From Costus lasius (lineage: Eukaryota > Streptophyta > Magnoliopsida > Zingiberales > Costaceae), in contig JANVAS020000231.1 in assembly GCA_027563935.2 (NCBI GenBank), positions 15,270,001 to 15,334,000 of the forward strand: a stretch of DNA of 64,000 bases, read 5' to 3'. The position numbers and the translations under genes are program-made. Below, piece after piece: positions 11,592 through 23,278 of this stretch. The first letter of the stretch is position 1, and each line of letters opens with the position of its first letter. The notes below the pieces were generated by a model that was not told the origin of the DNA, ran no database searches, and worked only from the letters and a program-made list of their open reading frames with translations.

Positions 11592-11690
11592 TCAAGCCTT
11601 GTTTGGCCCCGCTCATGCATGGATGCCATTGTGGCTTCTCACAAATTTTATCTTGGATTCCGTGCCAATGTGGGGCCAAACAAGGCTTCA
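11592..11690. mobile_element. 93-bp MITE with perfect 16-bp TIRs
   Basis: The terminal inverted repeats are AGCCTTGTTTGGCCCC at 11595-11610 and its exact reverse complement at 11672-11687, enclosing about 61 bases. The element is flanked by the 3-bp direct repeat TCA (11592-11594 and 11688-11690). A TIR of the CCTTGTTTGG type is typical of Tourist-like (PIF/Harbinger) MITEs; their usual target duplication is TWA, so TCA is slightly off. It has no coding capacity. Confidence 0.75.
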
Positions 11691-12930
11691 ATAACAAACA
11701 ATATCTCACATTCTTCTAATTCTTCCAAATATCTAATTCTTACTCCAACTCACAAGAATCAAATTTGACTTAGAACAAAACATTAAATCTATATCAAAAA
11801 GCATTTCTCCAGGTTTTCTGTTAATATTAATATTATTCCAATAATGTAAAAAAATGAAAACACATGGCTTTGTAGTGATCAAGTTTTGTGCATTGCACCC
11901 ATAGGTTAATAATGAAAAAACCATGCTGTGTAAGTAAAACTGTCCATCCATACAGTCAAAATATTTGATTCGACTCCACCAAGACCACATATTTGGAAAT
12001 CTTACAATTTTCATAAATGGACTGACCAGAAAATAGAGCAGAATTCAATAGAATTTAACAAACAACTAAAATCCTTCAAGTACTACCAATCTTAAACCAC
12101 AGCAACAACTTAAGTGCTTTGGGCAAACTGCATAATCAAGAAAATATGTCATTAATGTATAACTTGAACAAGTTCCTTTTGAGACATGAAAGAGAAAATT
12201 TGGCACTTTGGAAGTCCATGATAGGAACCAAAGAGAAATTACTTTATTGCTAAGGACCTGCTAAGGTCCATATACTGGAGAAGAATGAAGAGACAATAGG
12301 AGGGTGATAAAAGTTTTTGACTCTTTCATGATCTCATATTCAATAGAATAAGTCAGGCAATTTCCTAGTATATCTTAAACTTAATATATATAAATGAGTT
12401 CAATATCAACATGGAATGAGAAGAGATAAGATATACAGACATAAACTAGACAGCCTTTGGACAGTAACATGAAGAATTGAAGATGACCCTGTATTGGGTT
12501 TATTCATTAACTAACTCTACAATACCACATTGTGAATCTGATACCACCAAAACAAAAAATTATGGGAAGAAAAGGACTTGTTTAAAGAATCTTTTCCTTC
12601 TTTAACAAGTCTACCTAACATCTTCAATATGCAGCTCTAATAACATGTGCAAATTTTTTACTCGAGGCAAATTCCACATCTTCATAAATTGACTCTGAAA
12701 CAATTTTTTTCTTTACTCTCAACCCCTGCCTTTGTACTTTCTTTTTTTTATCAGTGCCTATGTTGGCAAATTTAATAGAACTACGCATAGATTTTATAGT
12801 ATTCTCTTCCTAACACACAAAAGTAGGCAAGCACCAAGACGGTCAATAAGAAAGTATAGTCCAACTTGCCACTAATACCTTAATAAAGGATAGATCAATA
12901 TGAGATGTAAGAATATTAACAAATGTATGA
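11691..12930. other. No gene recognised
   Basis: AT-rich, non-repetitive sequence with only short open frames that lack recognisable motifs. It could be old element sequence or host intergenic DNA. Confidence 0.5.
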
Positions 12931-12933
12931 ATA

Positions 12934-12993
12934 AGGATAACAAGGAATAGATAAGAGTATCAACAAGGATAACAAGGAATAGATAAGATTATC
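12934..12993. repeat. Short tandem duplication
   Basis: A block around AAGGATAACAAGGAATAGAT is repeated immediately after itself, with a unit of about 32 bases. A related block (CATGTTACCACTATT) then occurs at about 13062 and 13130. Confidence 0.6.
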
Positions 12994-13209
12994 ATTTGAC
13001 ATCACTAGAAAGTAAAGTTACATTAAACAAATCCAAGGGACCAGACATTACTAGCACTATCATGTTACCACTATTAGATATGAGATTCAGACATACAAAT
13101 CCAAGGCAAAGCAATGAAGCCTCATTATCATGTTACCACTATTTGATAAGAGTATCATATGAACTAATTGACATCCATCTTAGCCAAACATTTATGAGAT
13201 GAGACAATG

Positions 13210-13800
13210 ATAAAATCATGACAATAGTGATGAGACAATTAGAAATCGCATAAGTTTAGTACTCTTAATAGAAGCAAAGAAGAAATTACATATGTAAATA
13301 GGCAATGAGAGCCGGTGGCAACACTGACAACGATGAGAGGTGGAGGCAATGCTGACGGCGATGGCAACGCTGATGGCGACAAGGAAAACGGCAAGAAGCA
13401 AGAAGAGGTGAGCAGCGATGGTAGTGTGAAGAGGTGAATGACAAGTGGCAATAGGAGAAGACACTGTGAAGAGGTGGCAGTCGAGAGGCACTAGAGCATG
13501 GGTGAAGCGAGCGACGGGAGAAGACACTGTGAAGAGGCGGCGCCAGTCAAGAGGCACCAGAGCACGGGTGAAGCAAGGAGTAGTGTGTGCATAGAGCGGT
13601 GTGAGATTAGGGCAAAAACACGTCTGCTGCTGCCTTTCCGCCCTATTCGGGTGGATCTATTTCCAAGGGAAAGTAATTTCCCTCTTAATTTCCTCCATAA
13701 CTTTCCATCCACTCTATTAAATACAAAAAAAAATATTAATTCTTCTTCCTTTCCTTCCTCCTTTCCACCCTACTAAACACAACATTAATGAAACTTAGTT
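13210..13800. repeat. GC-richer repetitive block
   Basis: The region contains simple runs of GATGGCAACG-like sequence (13310-13390) and a tandem duplication of about 62 bases that begins near 13454 and 13516 (shared core AGAAGACACTGTGAAGAGG). A pyrimidine-rich tract follows at 13675-13770. Open frames on both strands here are low-complexity and match nothing I recognise. Confidence 0.55.
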
Positions 13801-14025
13801 TATAATACACACGTGAAATGATCACATTTTGGTTTTTCGAAAGAAAAACTGATACATATTATAATACTGTAGCAACAACATAAAATTTCTGCCGATATGC
13901 CATCAATCAATTCAATATTTCAGATAAACAGATACAGATTAAAAAATACTGTAGCAACAACATAAACCAAGCCACATCAGTGTAGACAGCATTAATAGAA
14001 AAGACAAAATGGTTCTTTCGCTTGA
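13801..14025. other. No gene recognised
   Basis: A short repeat of an ATACTGTAGCAACAACATAAA-like block occurs twice (near 13864 and 13945). Nothing else is supported. Confidence 0.4.
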
Positions 14026-14029
14026 GAAA

Positions 14030-14262
14030 TACTGAGCTCAATCCTTATGCCTCATCCTCGCAAAAGTACAACATTTGCAAGATTCTTCTCTTCTGCTGCT
14101 CGTTTTGCATTCAAAGGCTGGGCAATTAAAATTTTAGACATTTCTTTTGACAGTTCATTTACTGCAGCTGCTATGTTTTTAGCTTCCTCTGTATCATCTA
14201 AAGCCTCTGCCTTCAACTTTGGCGCGTTTGCAATGACCCCACATCTGTGCTCAGTGGCATAC
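14030..14262 (-). pseudogene. Phosphoglycerate mutase (apgM-type) exon fragment
   Basis: The minus strand encodes a short segment resembling plant 2,3-bisphosphoglycerate-independent phosphoglycerate mutase of the archaeal apgM type (glycolysis, interconversion of 3- and 2-phosphoglycerate). Visible pieces are KAEALDDTEEAKNIAAAVNE, LSKEMSKILIAQPLNAKRAA and NLANVVLLRG, followed by GIRIEL. A plausible splice acceptor (CCAACAG) precedes the segment at 14263. The codon after VVLLRG is TGA where the family has an amino acid, and the sequence after GIRIEL loses similarity. No other exons are visible nearby. It is best read as a gene fragment or decayed pseudogene. The family call comes from memory of the motif, not from a search. 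Confidence 0.6.
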
Positions 14263-14850
14263 CTGTTGGAATAGGATAATTCTTAGCATATTTTGCTAAA
14301 ATAAACAATGTTATCTTAGGCCCATGGCAAACTATGACACAACCAACCAAAGCGAGAAAGAAAACTTTAATAAATATTACATACATTTTACATACACATC
14401 GATATACCATTATATGAATAACAACACATTTAGAATACATTTTTCATTGAAATAGAACTTCAAATGAATAGCATAGTATCTATATCATTCTACATTAAAT
14501 TTCATGAAAATAAATACAAAAATATCTAAAGCAAAGCAATAATTACAAAATTACAAACTCAAGCCTCAAATAAATACTATAACATCAATGTAAGTATAAA
14601 TTTAATATAAAATAAAAGGTAAAAAATTAATATTGGAATATCAAATTTAAAAAAACTGAAACTATTGTTATAAAGGTGACGAATAACTACAATATCAAGG
14701 TACCACATCACAATCTCAAAATAAAAAAAGAAAAAAAAAATTATTATTTATAATCATCAAAACCCTCTAGATCCTCGATATCATAGTTTTTGCATTACTC
14801 TTCTATTTATTTGGATTAATCAAAAGCATAAGAGGCATTTCAATGCATGC
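14263..14850. other. AT-rich DNA, no gene seen
   Basis: Possibly intron or flank of the phosphoglycerate mutase fragment. No second exon was found. Confidence 0.45.
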
Positions 14851-14934
14851 CTAGAGCATTTGGTGCCTCATCCACGTGATGCAGGAGGATCCAATGTTGA
14901 AGAGGGTGAAAATCCAGCAAAAATACAAAATTTT

Positions 14935-15212
14935 TCCGCCGAGACATTCACGGCCGTGAAGAAGAACACATGTTCTCCTCGGCGAAAAACGTGAGTTCCA
15001 GTCGTGGACAAAGACATAGCCGTGTGTCAAGAGACAGGCAAGCCCTGTTCTCCTTGGCAGATTCTGATGTAGAAGATCACGACCGTGAAGAAGAACACGA
15101 GCAGGCCATGTTCTCCTCAACAAAATATGAAAAAACTGGTGATTTCAGAAGCAAACAAAGTCACGGGAGTGAACAAGAACACGGGCAGGCAATGTTCTCC
15201 TCGGCGACCTAG
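14935..15212. repeat. Imperfect tandem repeats, about 70-90 bp
   Basis: Three or four degenerate units each contain a core like GTGAAGAAGAACACG followed by ATGTTCTCCTCGGCGA (near 14956, 15086 and 15166, with a weaker unit near 15030). The open frames on both strands are a by-product of the repeat. I cannot assign it to a known element; it may be part of a decayed LTR. Confidence 0.55.
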
Positions 15213-16528
15213 GAACTAGCTAAACATGAACGTGAAGACAAACATAGGCAGTGAGTACCATAATAAAATTACAATAATAAAATTACAATTTAAATCACAA
15301 TAATAAAATTACAATTTAGGGAGTACCATAATGTAAAATGGAAATGAGTACCATGATCCCATTTACCTTGGAATTTATTTGATTCTCTACTTAAATTACA
15401 ATAATGTATAGAGTGTATACAAGATTAGAGTTTGATATAGATAATGTCTATACGCTTGGTTACCAACACTATAAGAAGTTTAATAAACATCTTTATGCCT
15501 TGCATGAAAAAGCACTTTCTCAAGCTAGTTAGATTACTCTTATCAACTCGATTCTTACCTCCTTCCCAATCCAAATGCTTATCTCTTTAGGGATGAATGT
15601 TAGGGAGTAGCCCTCCATCAACAACAACATTTGTCCATTTATTTGAAATAACAAAGACAATAAAGATATGCTAGTTAAATTTTTGTGCAAAAGCACACAA
15701 CAAAAGCAACATTTGAAACCCACTCCCATCCCAGAGGACTTATGCAAGAAAAAGAAACAAAGGGATGTGAAAAAGAGATGTTACCCTTGGTATGTGTTCT
15801 ATGGTTGGCAATAGAAGGACTAGATGCCCAAACATGCTTTCAATAGGTATCCACACAATGACCCCTTAGATGCTACCCTTATATATGCCTAGTGCTAGCC
15901 TTGGGAGAAAGAATTATGAGTTGGGAGAATTCTCTTCTTGGTAGAGGCTTGTGCTAGAGGGGAATAGGAGAAGGGATGAGGGAATGATAGAGAGAAAAGA
16001 AGAGAGGTGGGCAACCAAGATTTGCTTACGTAAATGACATAATAATAAACTTTGCCCCACCTTGCCCACTTGCCTAAGCAAGTTGGTAAAATGTCACAGG
16101 GTGGTATCGTGGCTGACAAATTTTTCTAGCAAGCATCTCGTCTACGTGCTAAGGAAGCAAGCAAAAGACTTCAAGGTCAAGTCCCCATGTCGTTAAATAT
16201 TTGCTTAATGCAAATAATAGGTGCATAAGCAAGTAAACTAGTGGTCGCAAGGTTGACTCCTAACATCACTAATTATCTACATAATGTAAGTAAGCGCTTG
16301 GTCCATCCTCTCTCCTTAACTCTACTAAGCCCAAAGCCCACATATGCAATCTATACAATCATGATCAGGCACCTTGTGCTCTGATCATGCGCGAGATTAA
16401 TTAATTTAAATCATTAGTTCAATCAAATTTGATAAAGGCTAGTTCTAAATCCATCTAACTCCCAAATGGATCTCAATTATTATCCAAGGCTGTTTGATCA
16501 ATTTGCAACATTTAAGTGTTTGTAAGTA
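15213..16528. other. No gene recognised; possibly decayed LTR
   Basis: Short AT-rich repeats (AATAAAATTACAAT) occur at 15260-15320. The part from about 15790 has the general look of an LTR (G-rich leader-like stretch at 15895-16010) and may belong with the copia-like LTR that follows, but similarity is too weak to set an edge. Confidence 0.35.
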
Positions 16529-17000
16529 TGACCCTGTAAGATCCATATGATGTTGGCAATAATTATCAGATAAGATCACCAGAAGTAGTGAGGAGTATCT
16601 AACAAAACATCGCTACAACCCAAGTCATAAGAATGAGTTGCTTATCAACAATACCCTTTCATGTGATAAGCTAACTCTATAATATAATCCTTTTACCTAT
16701 TAATATCTTAATTGGATAAGTGTGTCATGCTTGTTTACCCAATCTAATGGACATGACATAATTATATTATATACCTAGGTATATCCATACACTTTCAGTC
16801 ATGTACCAACAGGTAGGGGTCCTATGGATGTTATACTTTCACAAAGAAGGGACAAATCCTCTATTGGAACATTATACTTCTGATACAGCCTGTGATATAC
16901 CCATCATTATGACCTCTATGTTACAGTGAGGCGGTAGGTTGTATCAAGTATATTACTCACCATATAAAAGGACTAATTTTCACAAGTCAAAAGACTAATA
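16529..17000 (-). mobile_element. Degenerate copia-like LTR fragment
   Basis: The order of landmarks matches the copia LTRs at 45497-47181 and 52933-54618: GACCCTG, then a GATAATT-like block, ATCAC, a motif like AGTGAGGGGTATCTA, ACATC-CT, and further on CCATACAC followed by CAGTCATG and a GGGGTCCT-like block. Identity is low and neither end is clear. It is probably an old LTR of a related family in the same orientation. Confidence 0.5.
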
Positions 17001-17074
17001 CAAACCTCTTACCTATAATATTAACTTGCTAACACCCAAGCCATTACTCATGGTAGGTTGATTTAGTACATCCT

Positions 17075-18724
17075 TGATACCTTATATTTTTATAGTATTT
17101 TTTATATTATTTTATCTTAAAAAAGGCATATTCTATTGTTTTTATATCCTAATCAGACTTATTTACTTAGTTCAGAATCTTCACTTTTCTTTGTCTTTTA
17201 GAAATTTAGACAAGATCACTCAATTTTGGAGCTTATTTGATGATGTTGAGGCCACCGAGTGATTCAAGATAAAAAGACAAGTCAGCATAGCAAATTTAAT
17301 GTCAAACGGACTTTTTGTATCTATCATGGCCAACCCATGATGAGCTTCATGGCCATGATGAACATTTTATAAATGACTTCTTAGTGACCGAACAATGATG
17401 AGCATCATGACCATGACAAGCTTGAACCAAAATTCGATAAGTTTTCCATTGAGAGAATTATGGCCTGACCATGATAGCTTTATGGTCATGATCAATATAT
17501 CAAAAATCCACATAACCAAAATTCGATAAGGTTCATGGCCTAGTTGTGACAAGTTTCACAGCTATGATACACATACCAGTTTTCCATAGAACACTTCACA
17601 CCCTTGCCTGTGACTAGATTCATGAATGTGATGGGCATTGCAGTTTCTTATAAAATGCATCATGGCCAGCCTATGATCAGGTTCACGACCGTGACAAAAC
17701 TCACTAAGAGAGAAAATAGCTAATGTTGCATAGAATTTGAAGGAATTTTTTATATGATCACATGGGGAAGCTAAAGGGATGCCTTCCATGGAATAAAATT
17801 GATGATTTGGGGCTTTTTCGGTCATCGATACAGTGGGATAACAAGCGACAACAAGTTGAGTGGAGAAGAAGGATGAGTTGAACAACAAAGAAGGAGAGCA
17901 GTCCAAGCAAAATTTTATGTTTTTCCTCATCAATTTGAGAGGATCAATTTGTTCTTTCCCTTTTGTATTGTCCTCCTCTTGACTGTTTCTATCCTTGGAA
18001 CTTTCATTCGAGAGATTGCACATAATAGATATATCATAACTGCTTAAGTCTTCTTATTCAGGACTTGGGGTATAGTCCTATGTTTAGATCTTATTTTAAC
18101 TTATAATATTACTGTTCTTTTGATTTATTTCTATTTATTCAATTTTTTTCTATGTTATTTGCTTGTATTTACTTTGGTAAAATTTTTACATATTTAAAAT
18201 GTCACAAAAATGAGTAAAAGGTGAATCATGATGTTAGAACTGCTTAGATCGGACTCACGTTGTTCTTTCAAGAAAATAGTTAGAATTCACGTGAAGACAT
18301 TGTATATTATCCTTGTGTTCATTGGGTCTATTGAGTTCGATAAACAACAAAAGCAGGAGACCGTTTTGAATAGATATCAGGTTATACTACTGAAAAGGGG
18401 TAACCTGTACCTTTGGATAATGTCCTTAAATAACTTAGATTAATTCCATAGATATTATTTTGTTCAAATCTATCCAACATTGTGATGAACCCAATGTCTT
18501 GAATTTCTTCGAAATTCAATTTAGCTCATAGCTCTTGTTTGACAACCAATTTGACAAATTAGCTTAACTCATTTTAAAGTATTTGCATTTGAAACTATAT
18601 TTTGTTTGTCTAGCTATCAATTACATAATCTTTCGGTAATTGCAACTTGTTCCTATGGGAATGATATATTGTGCTACATCGGTGAGCCATGCGATTGCGG
18701 TGGAATTGGAATACTAGCATAACA
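17075..18724 (+). mobile_element. Degenerate Athila/Tat-like LTR
   Basis: A probable LTR of about 1.65 kb runs from TGATACC to ATAACA and is followed by a decayed tRNA-Asp primer site (TTGGCAGTGTTGCTAGGGA, about 18729-18747). The end region (CTACATCGGTGAGCCATGCG, then GATTGCGG) is clearly related to the end of the LTRs at 19829-21310 and 24990-26498. Inside, at 17330-17700, a block around CATGATGAGCTTCATGGCCA recurs in degenerate form. The small open frames, including one of 153 codons on the minus strand at 17562-18023, have no recognisable motif. Boundaries are approximate. Confidence 0.55.
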
Positions 18725-18747
18725 AGTTTTTGGCAGTGTTGCTAGGG

Positions 18748-18889
18748 ACAATGGCCAATATTGAATTGATCTAATTATTGATATACTAGACTTTGCTCTG
18801 TTTATTTTTGTTTTTTTTCTTGCTTTTGTTAGTTACTTTATTTTCATTTAGCTAGTATTATTCTGCTTTCTATTTAGACATCTTGGGTT
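18748..18889. other. Remnant of Athila/Tat-like internal region
   Basis: Sequence after the decayed primer site (TACTAGACTTTGCTCTG, then a T-rich tract and TTAGTTACTTTATTTTC) parallels the sequence after the primer site of the element at 19829-26498 (21370-21430). It breaks off near 18880 into a copia fragment. Confidence 0.45.
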
Positions 18890-18979
18890 GACTCACATGG
18901 AGTTGTAACTATTTCTTTTGTAAAGACTGAGCATAACATAGTTGATTGCTTAACCAAAGGCTTGTCTAGAACAAAGATT
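18890..18979 (+). pseudogene. Copia RNase H C-terminal fragment
   Basis: One open frame of 30 codons includes ISFVKTEHNIVDCLTKGLSR. It resembles the conserved end of copia RNase H, where a histidine- or asparagine-rich segment is followed by D-x-LTKGL. There is no upstream reverse transcriptase. It ends a few bases before the probable LTR start at 18984. Confidence 0.5.
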
Positions 18980-18983
18980 GTTA

Positions 18984-19823
18984 TGTCCCGTAACTTTTAT
19001 ATATATACGCACGTGGGCGTACAGTAAAGAGAAATTAATTGGGACGAGACATTTCATTGTCTCGCCCCGCTTCCGTGACTTCACAGCATCTTTCTTCTAC
19101 ACGAAAATGCCTCACGCCTCAGCCCTCGTTGTTGTTTCCGCCTCTCTCGCGCCTGATGAATGCTAGCGTCCGGCGAGCTTCCACCACTGGCGATGAGCTA
19201 TTGCAGACCTCAGCGAGCTCCGATGTCCCTCCTCCCTCATTTGTGTGCTCTAGTCGATGAGATGTGGCTGGACGAGAGGTGACGAGACCCTAACTTCGGC
19301 GACATCATTTCTCCCCCCCTTAGCTTCGCTGCTCGCCGTTGAGCGCCGGTGAGGATGGCAATGAGTTCCTGGCTACTTCCTATCGATTTCAGCTAGTTCT
19401 ATAGTGGTTTCGATGGATTTTGACGATGTTTTGGTGGTGGTCCGGCGAGCTGCGTAAACAAGTGAAGATAGTGTTTCGGCGTTGTTGCTGTTTCAGCAAG
19501 CTCCGTGGCACAACAAGATGGTTCAAAAGGGGCCTCCAGCGTCGGAGAGGACAAACTTTTGGCGAACTTTCTAGCGGCGTCTGTTTGACCCGACGGGTGG
19601 TGTGTTGGCACGTGTTGTGGACGAGGTTAGTGCCTAACCTACTTCGTACATACTTTAATTGTGAGAACATGCATGCATATAGTCTTTGACAGGTATGTAT
19701 TTAAAATACACTAATAACTGCTAATAAACAGTGGAGGATTAGAAAGTACAAATATTACTACCTAACCTTGAAAGTGAATAAGAAAAGAAGAAAAATAAAT
19801 TAAAATATTAAATAAATATAAGT
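18984..19823 (+). mobile_element. Older gypsy-type LTR, first part
   Basis: The segment starts TGTCCCGTAAC and contains a GC-rich leader-like stretch (19060-19620). It is interrupted at 19828 by an Athila-like element. The remaining parts appear to be 26504-26921 and 55553-56171, giving a total near 1.9 kb that would start TGTC and end GACA. Short open frames on both strands are not convincing genes. Joining the three parts is an inference from the target-site duplications of the insertions and from the primer-like site after 56171. Confidence 0.45.
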
Positions 19824-19828
19824 GTAAC

Positions 19829-21310
19829 TGATGTCTCGTATTTAAGTAGTCTTTTTGACTAATGTTTCCTAGTGAATCGAGACATATTTTCATGATTTTA
19901 CATGTCTTTCCAGCTTAATTCACTGAATTTCTTCAGAAGCTTCACTACTTATCATATTTGCTAAATACAAGAAAATTCACTCGTTTCTAGAGCTATACGG
20001 ATGCACGATCACATACCCGAGTGAATCCAAATTCATGACAAAAAATTTAGCTTAAGACGAGAGCTAGAGTTTACCCGCATCCAACATTTATTGCCAGCTC
20101 TCAAGACACACGCCATCAAGAGAAGACACACGCCATGAGGGAACATTCATGAACAAGCATTAATGAGGGAACATTCATGAACAAGCATTAATGAGGAGAC
20201 ATTCATGAATGAGCATTGATTAAACACATTCATTTAATGAAAGAGATTCATGAATGGCGCCACCTTGAAGAGGCACCTTGAAGAGGCACCATGAAGAGGC
20301 ACCTCGAAGAGGCACTTTGAAGTCTATAAAAGAAAGGAGTTCTCTCTTGGAAAAGGGGGGAGTCGAAGGCAAGAGGAGGTCCGGAGGCCGAGAGGCCCGG
20401 GGGCGGAGCGCCCAGTCGGGGCTTCAGGGAAAGAGAGGAAGATTACCCTCGAGAACCAAGGCTTCGTCGCAAGAACGCAAGTAATTCTAAGGAGAAGAAG
20501 GATTCTTTGAGGAGGAGAGAAAGGAGTTTGTCTTGATTCTTTTCCCATCTTTACTGTTTCCTTACTTTTAATTGGAAGGCTTGTTGCTGTTGTAACCATG
20601 TATGTATTAGCGTAAAAACCTAAATCGGGATTTGGGCGTAGCCCGTCTTTTTGATTTATAATACTTCATGTTAAGAATTGCTTTTGATATATCTTGTGAA
20701 GCCATTTGATCTTGGTTTGTTTCATTTGTGTTTATCGTTTCTTGGCCAGATCGGTTTTCACTTTAGTTGATTGTGGTAACAACTGAGAGGTGAATTGCAA
20801 TCAATGGATCCTCCTTGATGATTCCTGTGTGCTCTACTACTTGACGACTTGATATCAACAAGAGTTGTAGAAGACCACTTGGGGAATCTTGGTGTCCTGT
20901 TTCACATGATTTACCACTACTTAGTCCACCGCGAGAGTAGGAGACTAACTAAGTAGATTGTGGAGTTGTCCACCGCGAGAGTAGGAGACTAACTCAGTTG
21001 TTGAGTCGCGCACCCGAGAGGGGCACGGCTCAAGAGGACACATCCTTGGTTTTCTAAAGATTTTCTAAGTAGTACTTTTCATTACACTTATAAGTTGATT
21101 GATGTGGTGAACCCCGATTTTTTGATTTCTCTCATATCTGTAGGACCTTTATTTTATTACACTTTTAGTTTAGTTTGTATCATCAACCTAGATTTTCAAT
21201 CGCTTAGCTATCAAAGATTGGAAGATTTGGTACTTGACAGTCCATCCCTGTGGAAACGATATCTTAAGTACTACATCAGTAAGCCGTGCGCTTGCGGATT
21301 TTGTGCAATA
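19829..21310 (+). repeat. Left LTR of Athila-like element
   Basis: 1482 bases running TG to CA-like (ends GTGCAATA; the right LTR ends GTGCAACA). Internal repeats include two or three copies of a block around GGGAACATTCATGAACAAGC (20140-20215) and a run of 12- to 13-base units GAAGAGGCACCT (20266-20322). A G-rich stretch follows at 20350-20460. Confidence 0.85.
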
Positions 21311-21312
21311 AA

Positions 21313-21337
21313 TTTTTTGCGCCGTTGCCGGGGATGG
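21313..21337 (+). other. Primer-binding site, tRNA-Asp type
   Basis: The sequence TTTGCGCCGTTGCCGGGGA differs from the perfect tRNA-Asp complement only near its first bases (TGG changed to TTG). It follows the left LTR directly. Confidence 0.75.
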
Positions 21338-21820
21338 AATTTTGTTAATATCGAAGTATTCTATGAATTGATAGACTAGGCTTTATCATGCTTTCTTGTC
21401 CTTTCTTAGTAATTTTGTTTTACTTTAGTTAGCACAACTCTGCCTTGGCATAAACTTTCTGAAATATTCACTGTCCAACTTTTTAAGTCGTGGAAGTCTT
21501 TAAAAATATGGCCATCTTATTATAACTTGCTGATTATTGTGTGTGAAAACCGGTGGAAATTTTAGACGACATTCTAGTCAAGCTGAGAAGGATGAGACGA
21601 CAATGAAAATACTCTGACTTTTGTGGAAGTCCTTCACTCTACAGAATGAATCAATTCGCGAATGGTACAAATCTGAATACCTACATGTGGAAGCACCCCA
21701 AGGTAACTATTGAAAGAAACCTATACTTGAAATCACTGATTGACAATTTAAGATATGCATTCTTTGGTGCTGCTTTATACAACTCTACAATACACTGCGG
21801 TCAAGCTAATGACCCTAAAC

Positions 21821-21846
21821 TAGCGCTTCTTGGGAGGCAACCCAAG
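21821..21846 (+). other. Conserved hairpin CTTGGG-loop-CCCAAG
   Basis: The block TAGCGCTTCTTGGGAGGCAA, followed by CCCAAG, contains a 6-bp stem with a 6-base loop. The same block lies at 62561-62586 in the opposite orientation, just after the Gag-like ORF. It is conserved between elements whose surroundings have diverged. Confidence 0.65.
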
Positions 21847-22854
21847 TGCTTGTTTTCTTTAATTTTCATTTGTTTTTTTTTCTTACGTGTGTTATTTTTG
21901 AGGTTAGGGATGAAGATTATGGTTTTGCTTGTTTTCTCTATCTAACTGATTTCTTTTGCCGAGGCTTCTATTGTTAATCTGCCCTGCTGCTCTGCTACCA
22001 ACGTGCTTTGCCAACACTGCCAAGAAGCCTTGTCTTGCTGCTGCTTTTCTTTGATTTCAACTATTCACCTGCTGCTTCTGCAATGCCCCCCCCCCCAAAC
22101 GAAAGATGAAAGCTCGAAAATCTACCACGCACATACCTACTACTCCCTTTCCGACAGCCTTCTTCTTCAGCTATTCTGCCTTCTTCATCGGACGCTATAT
22201 TGAGGTAGTGCTCTGTCTTTGGCATTCCCCATGTGCAATGCTGTTCAAGTCCTCAATTCCCAGCTGCTAAATTCACATGACAATAAGGACGACCATCAAG
22301 AGGAAGATGCTGAGACGAGCACCGACGATGACTCTGACTGATCTTGTGAGTATTGCATCCCATTTCTCCAAATTTTGTGTTCTTTACATGCTATGCATAG
22401 GGACTATGCATAATTTAAGTATGGGAGATTGTGGGTTGGGTTCATAATCAAAACTTTTTGTGCAGTAACTCAATACTTATGCTTTGTGCTTTGATGATAC
22501 ATTTCATATGCTGTGCTCTGATGATATGATGAAGATAAGTGGTGATATTATTTTGATTTCAAATGAAAATCATGATAGCTTGATGTTTTATATTGACTCC
22601 TTGGGATATTATTATGCTCTGAATCTTAGTTCAAAGTCAGGTAATTCATATGATTATCTTTTGATGAAAAAAAAAAGGTTGTGGAGTGATAGATCCGATT
22701 CTTTTATTAAGGTTTTTGCTTTCAAAGCATGCTTATGATCTTTCTATAGAAGTATATAACTCTATCGGCTTGATTCTCCTTACTACTTATTGGAAATAAT
22801 CAATGCACTTGTTTATGGTTATAATCTCCTCAAAATACAAAAAGAAAAAAAAAC

Positions 22855-22990
22855 TCCTTTACTTGGCACTACGTAAAATTGGCAGTGGTACCGAAGACAT
22901 GAGTTGAAGTCTACAAAAAAATAATAAGACTCCTCTACTTTGCACTGCGTAAAATTGGCAGTGGTATCGAAGACATGAGTTGAAGTCAAA
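22855..22990 (+). repeat. Two tandem units with GTAAAATTG hairpins
   Basis: Unit 1 has arms CACTAC (22867-22872) and GCAGTG (22882-22887). Unit 2 has CACTGC (22943-22948) and GCAGTG (22958-22963). Both have the loop GTAAAATTG and are followed by GTGGTA, GAAGACATGAGTTGAAGTC. Two homologous units sit at 60595-60740 on the minus strand. Confidence 0.8.
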
Positions 22991-23278
22991 TAAAAAAAAA
23001 AAGAGGATGAAAATAACACAAAAATAAAAAGTGCAGTGGTTTTTTTTCCAACTTGTATCTTTAGTTGAATCAAGTTTGAACAGAGTGTATACTTCACATA
23101 GAAGATTATTGCAACTCATGAAGGTAAGCCTTATCTAACTTCGGTTGTTGGATCTTCATGCCTTTATTCTTGAAGATAGATGATTACATTGAATCCCCTA
23201 ACTTGCTAAGTTTTGTTCATAATGATATCTCCCTAGGACATAATATTTTACAAGCTTAACCTGATTTCATCTTTTTAT

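Larger units (their letters stand above)
21338..23278 (+). other. Non-coding internal region of Athila-like element
   Basis: There is no intact coding region. The open frame at 21646-21945 crosses the deletion joint and is not a recognisable protein. Features seen: conserved hairpin block at 21821-21846, an 11-C run at 22086-22096, and two copies of a roughly 75-base repeat at 22855-22990 that each hold the GTAAAATTG hairpin. The organisation matches the 3' region of the minus-strand element at 60212-62620. Confidence 0.65.

Noticed and set aside
13216..13776. Overlapping open frames on both strands in a GC-richer block
   Set aside because: The frames follow simple and tandem repeats and contain no recognisable domain.
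17562..18023. 153-codon open frame on the minus strand
   Set aside because: It lies within a degenerate LTR and has no motif; probably a chance open frame.
21646..21945. 99-codon open frame in the Athila-like element
   Set aside because: It crosses the joint where gag-pol was deleted and the conserved hairpin block; not a real protein.
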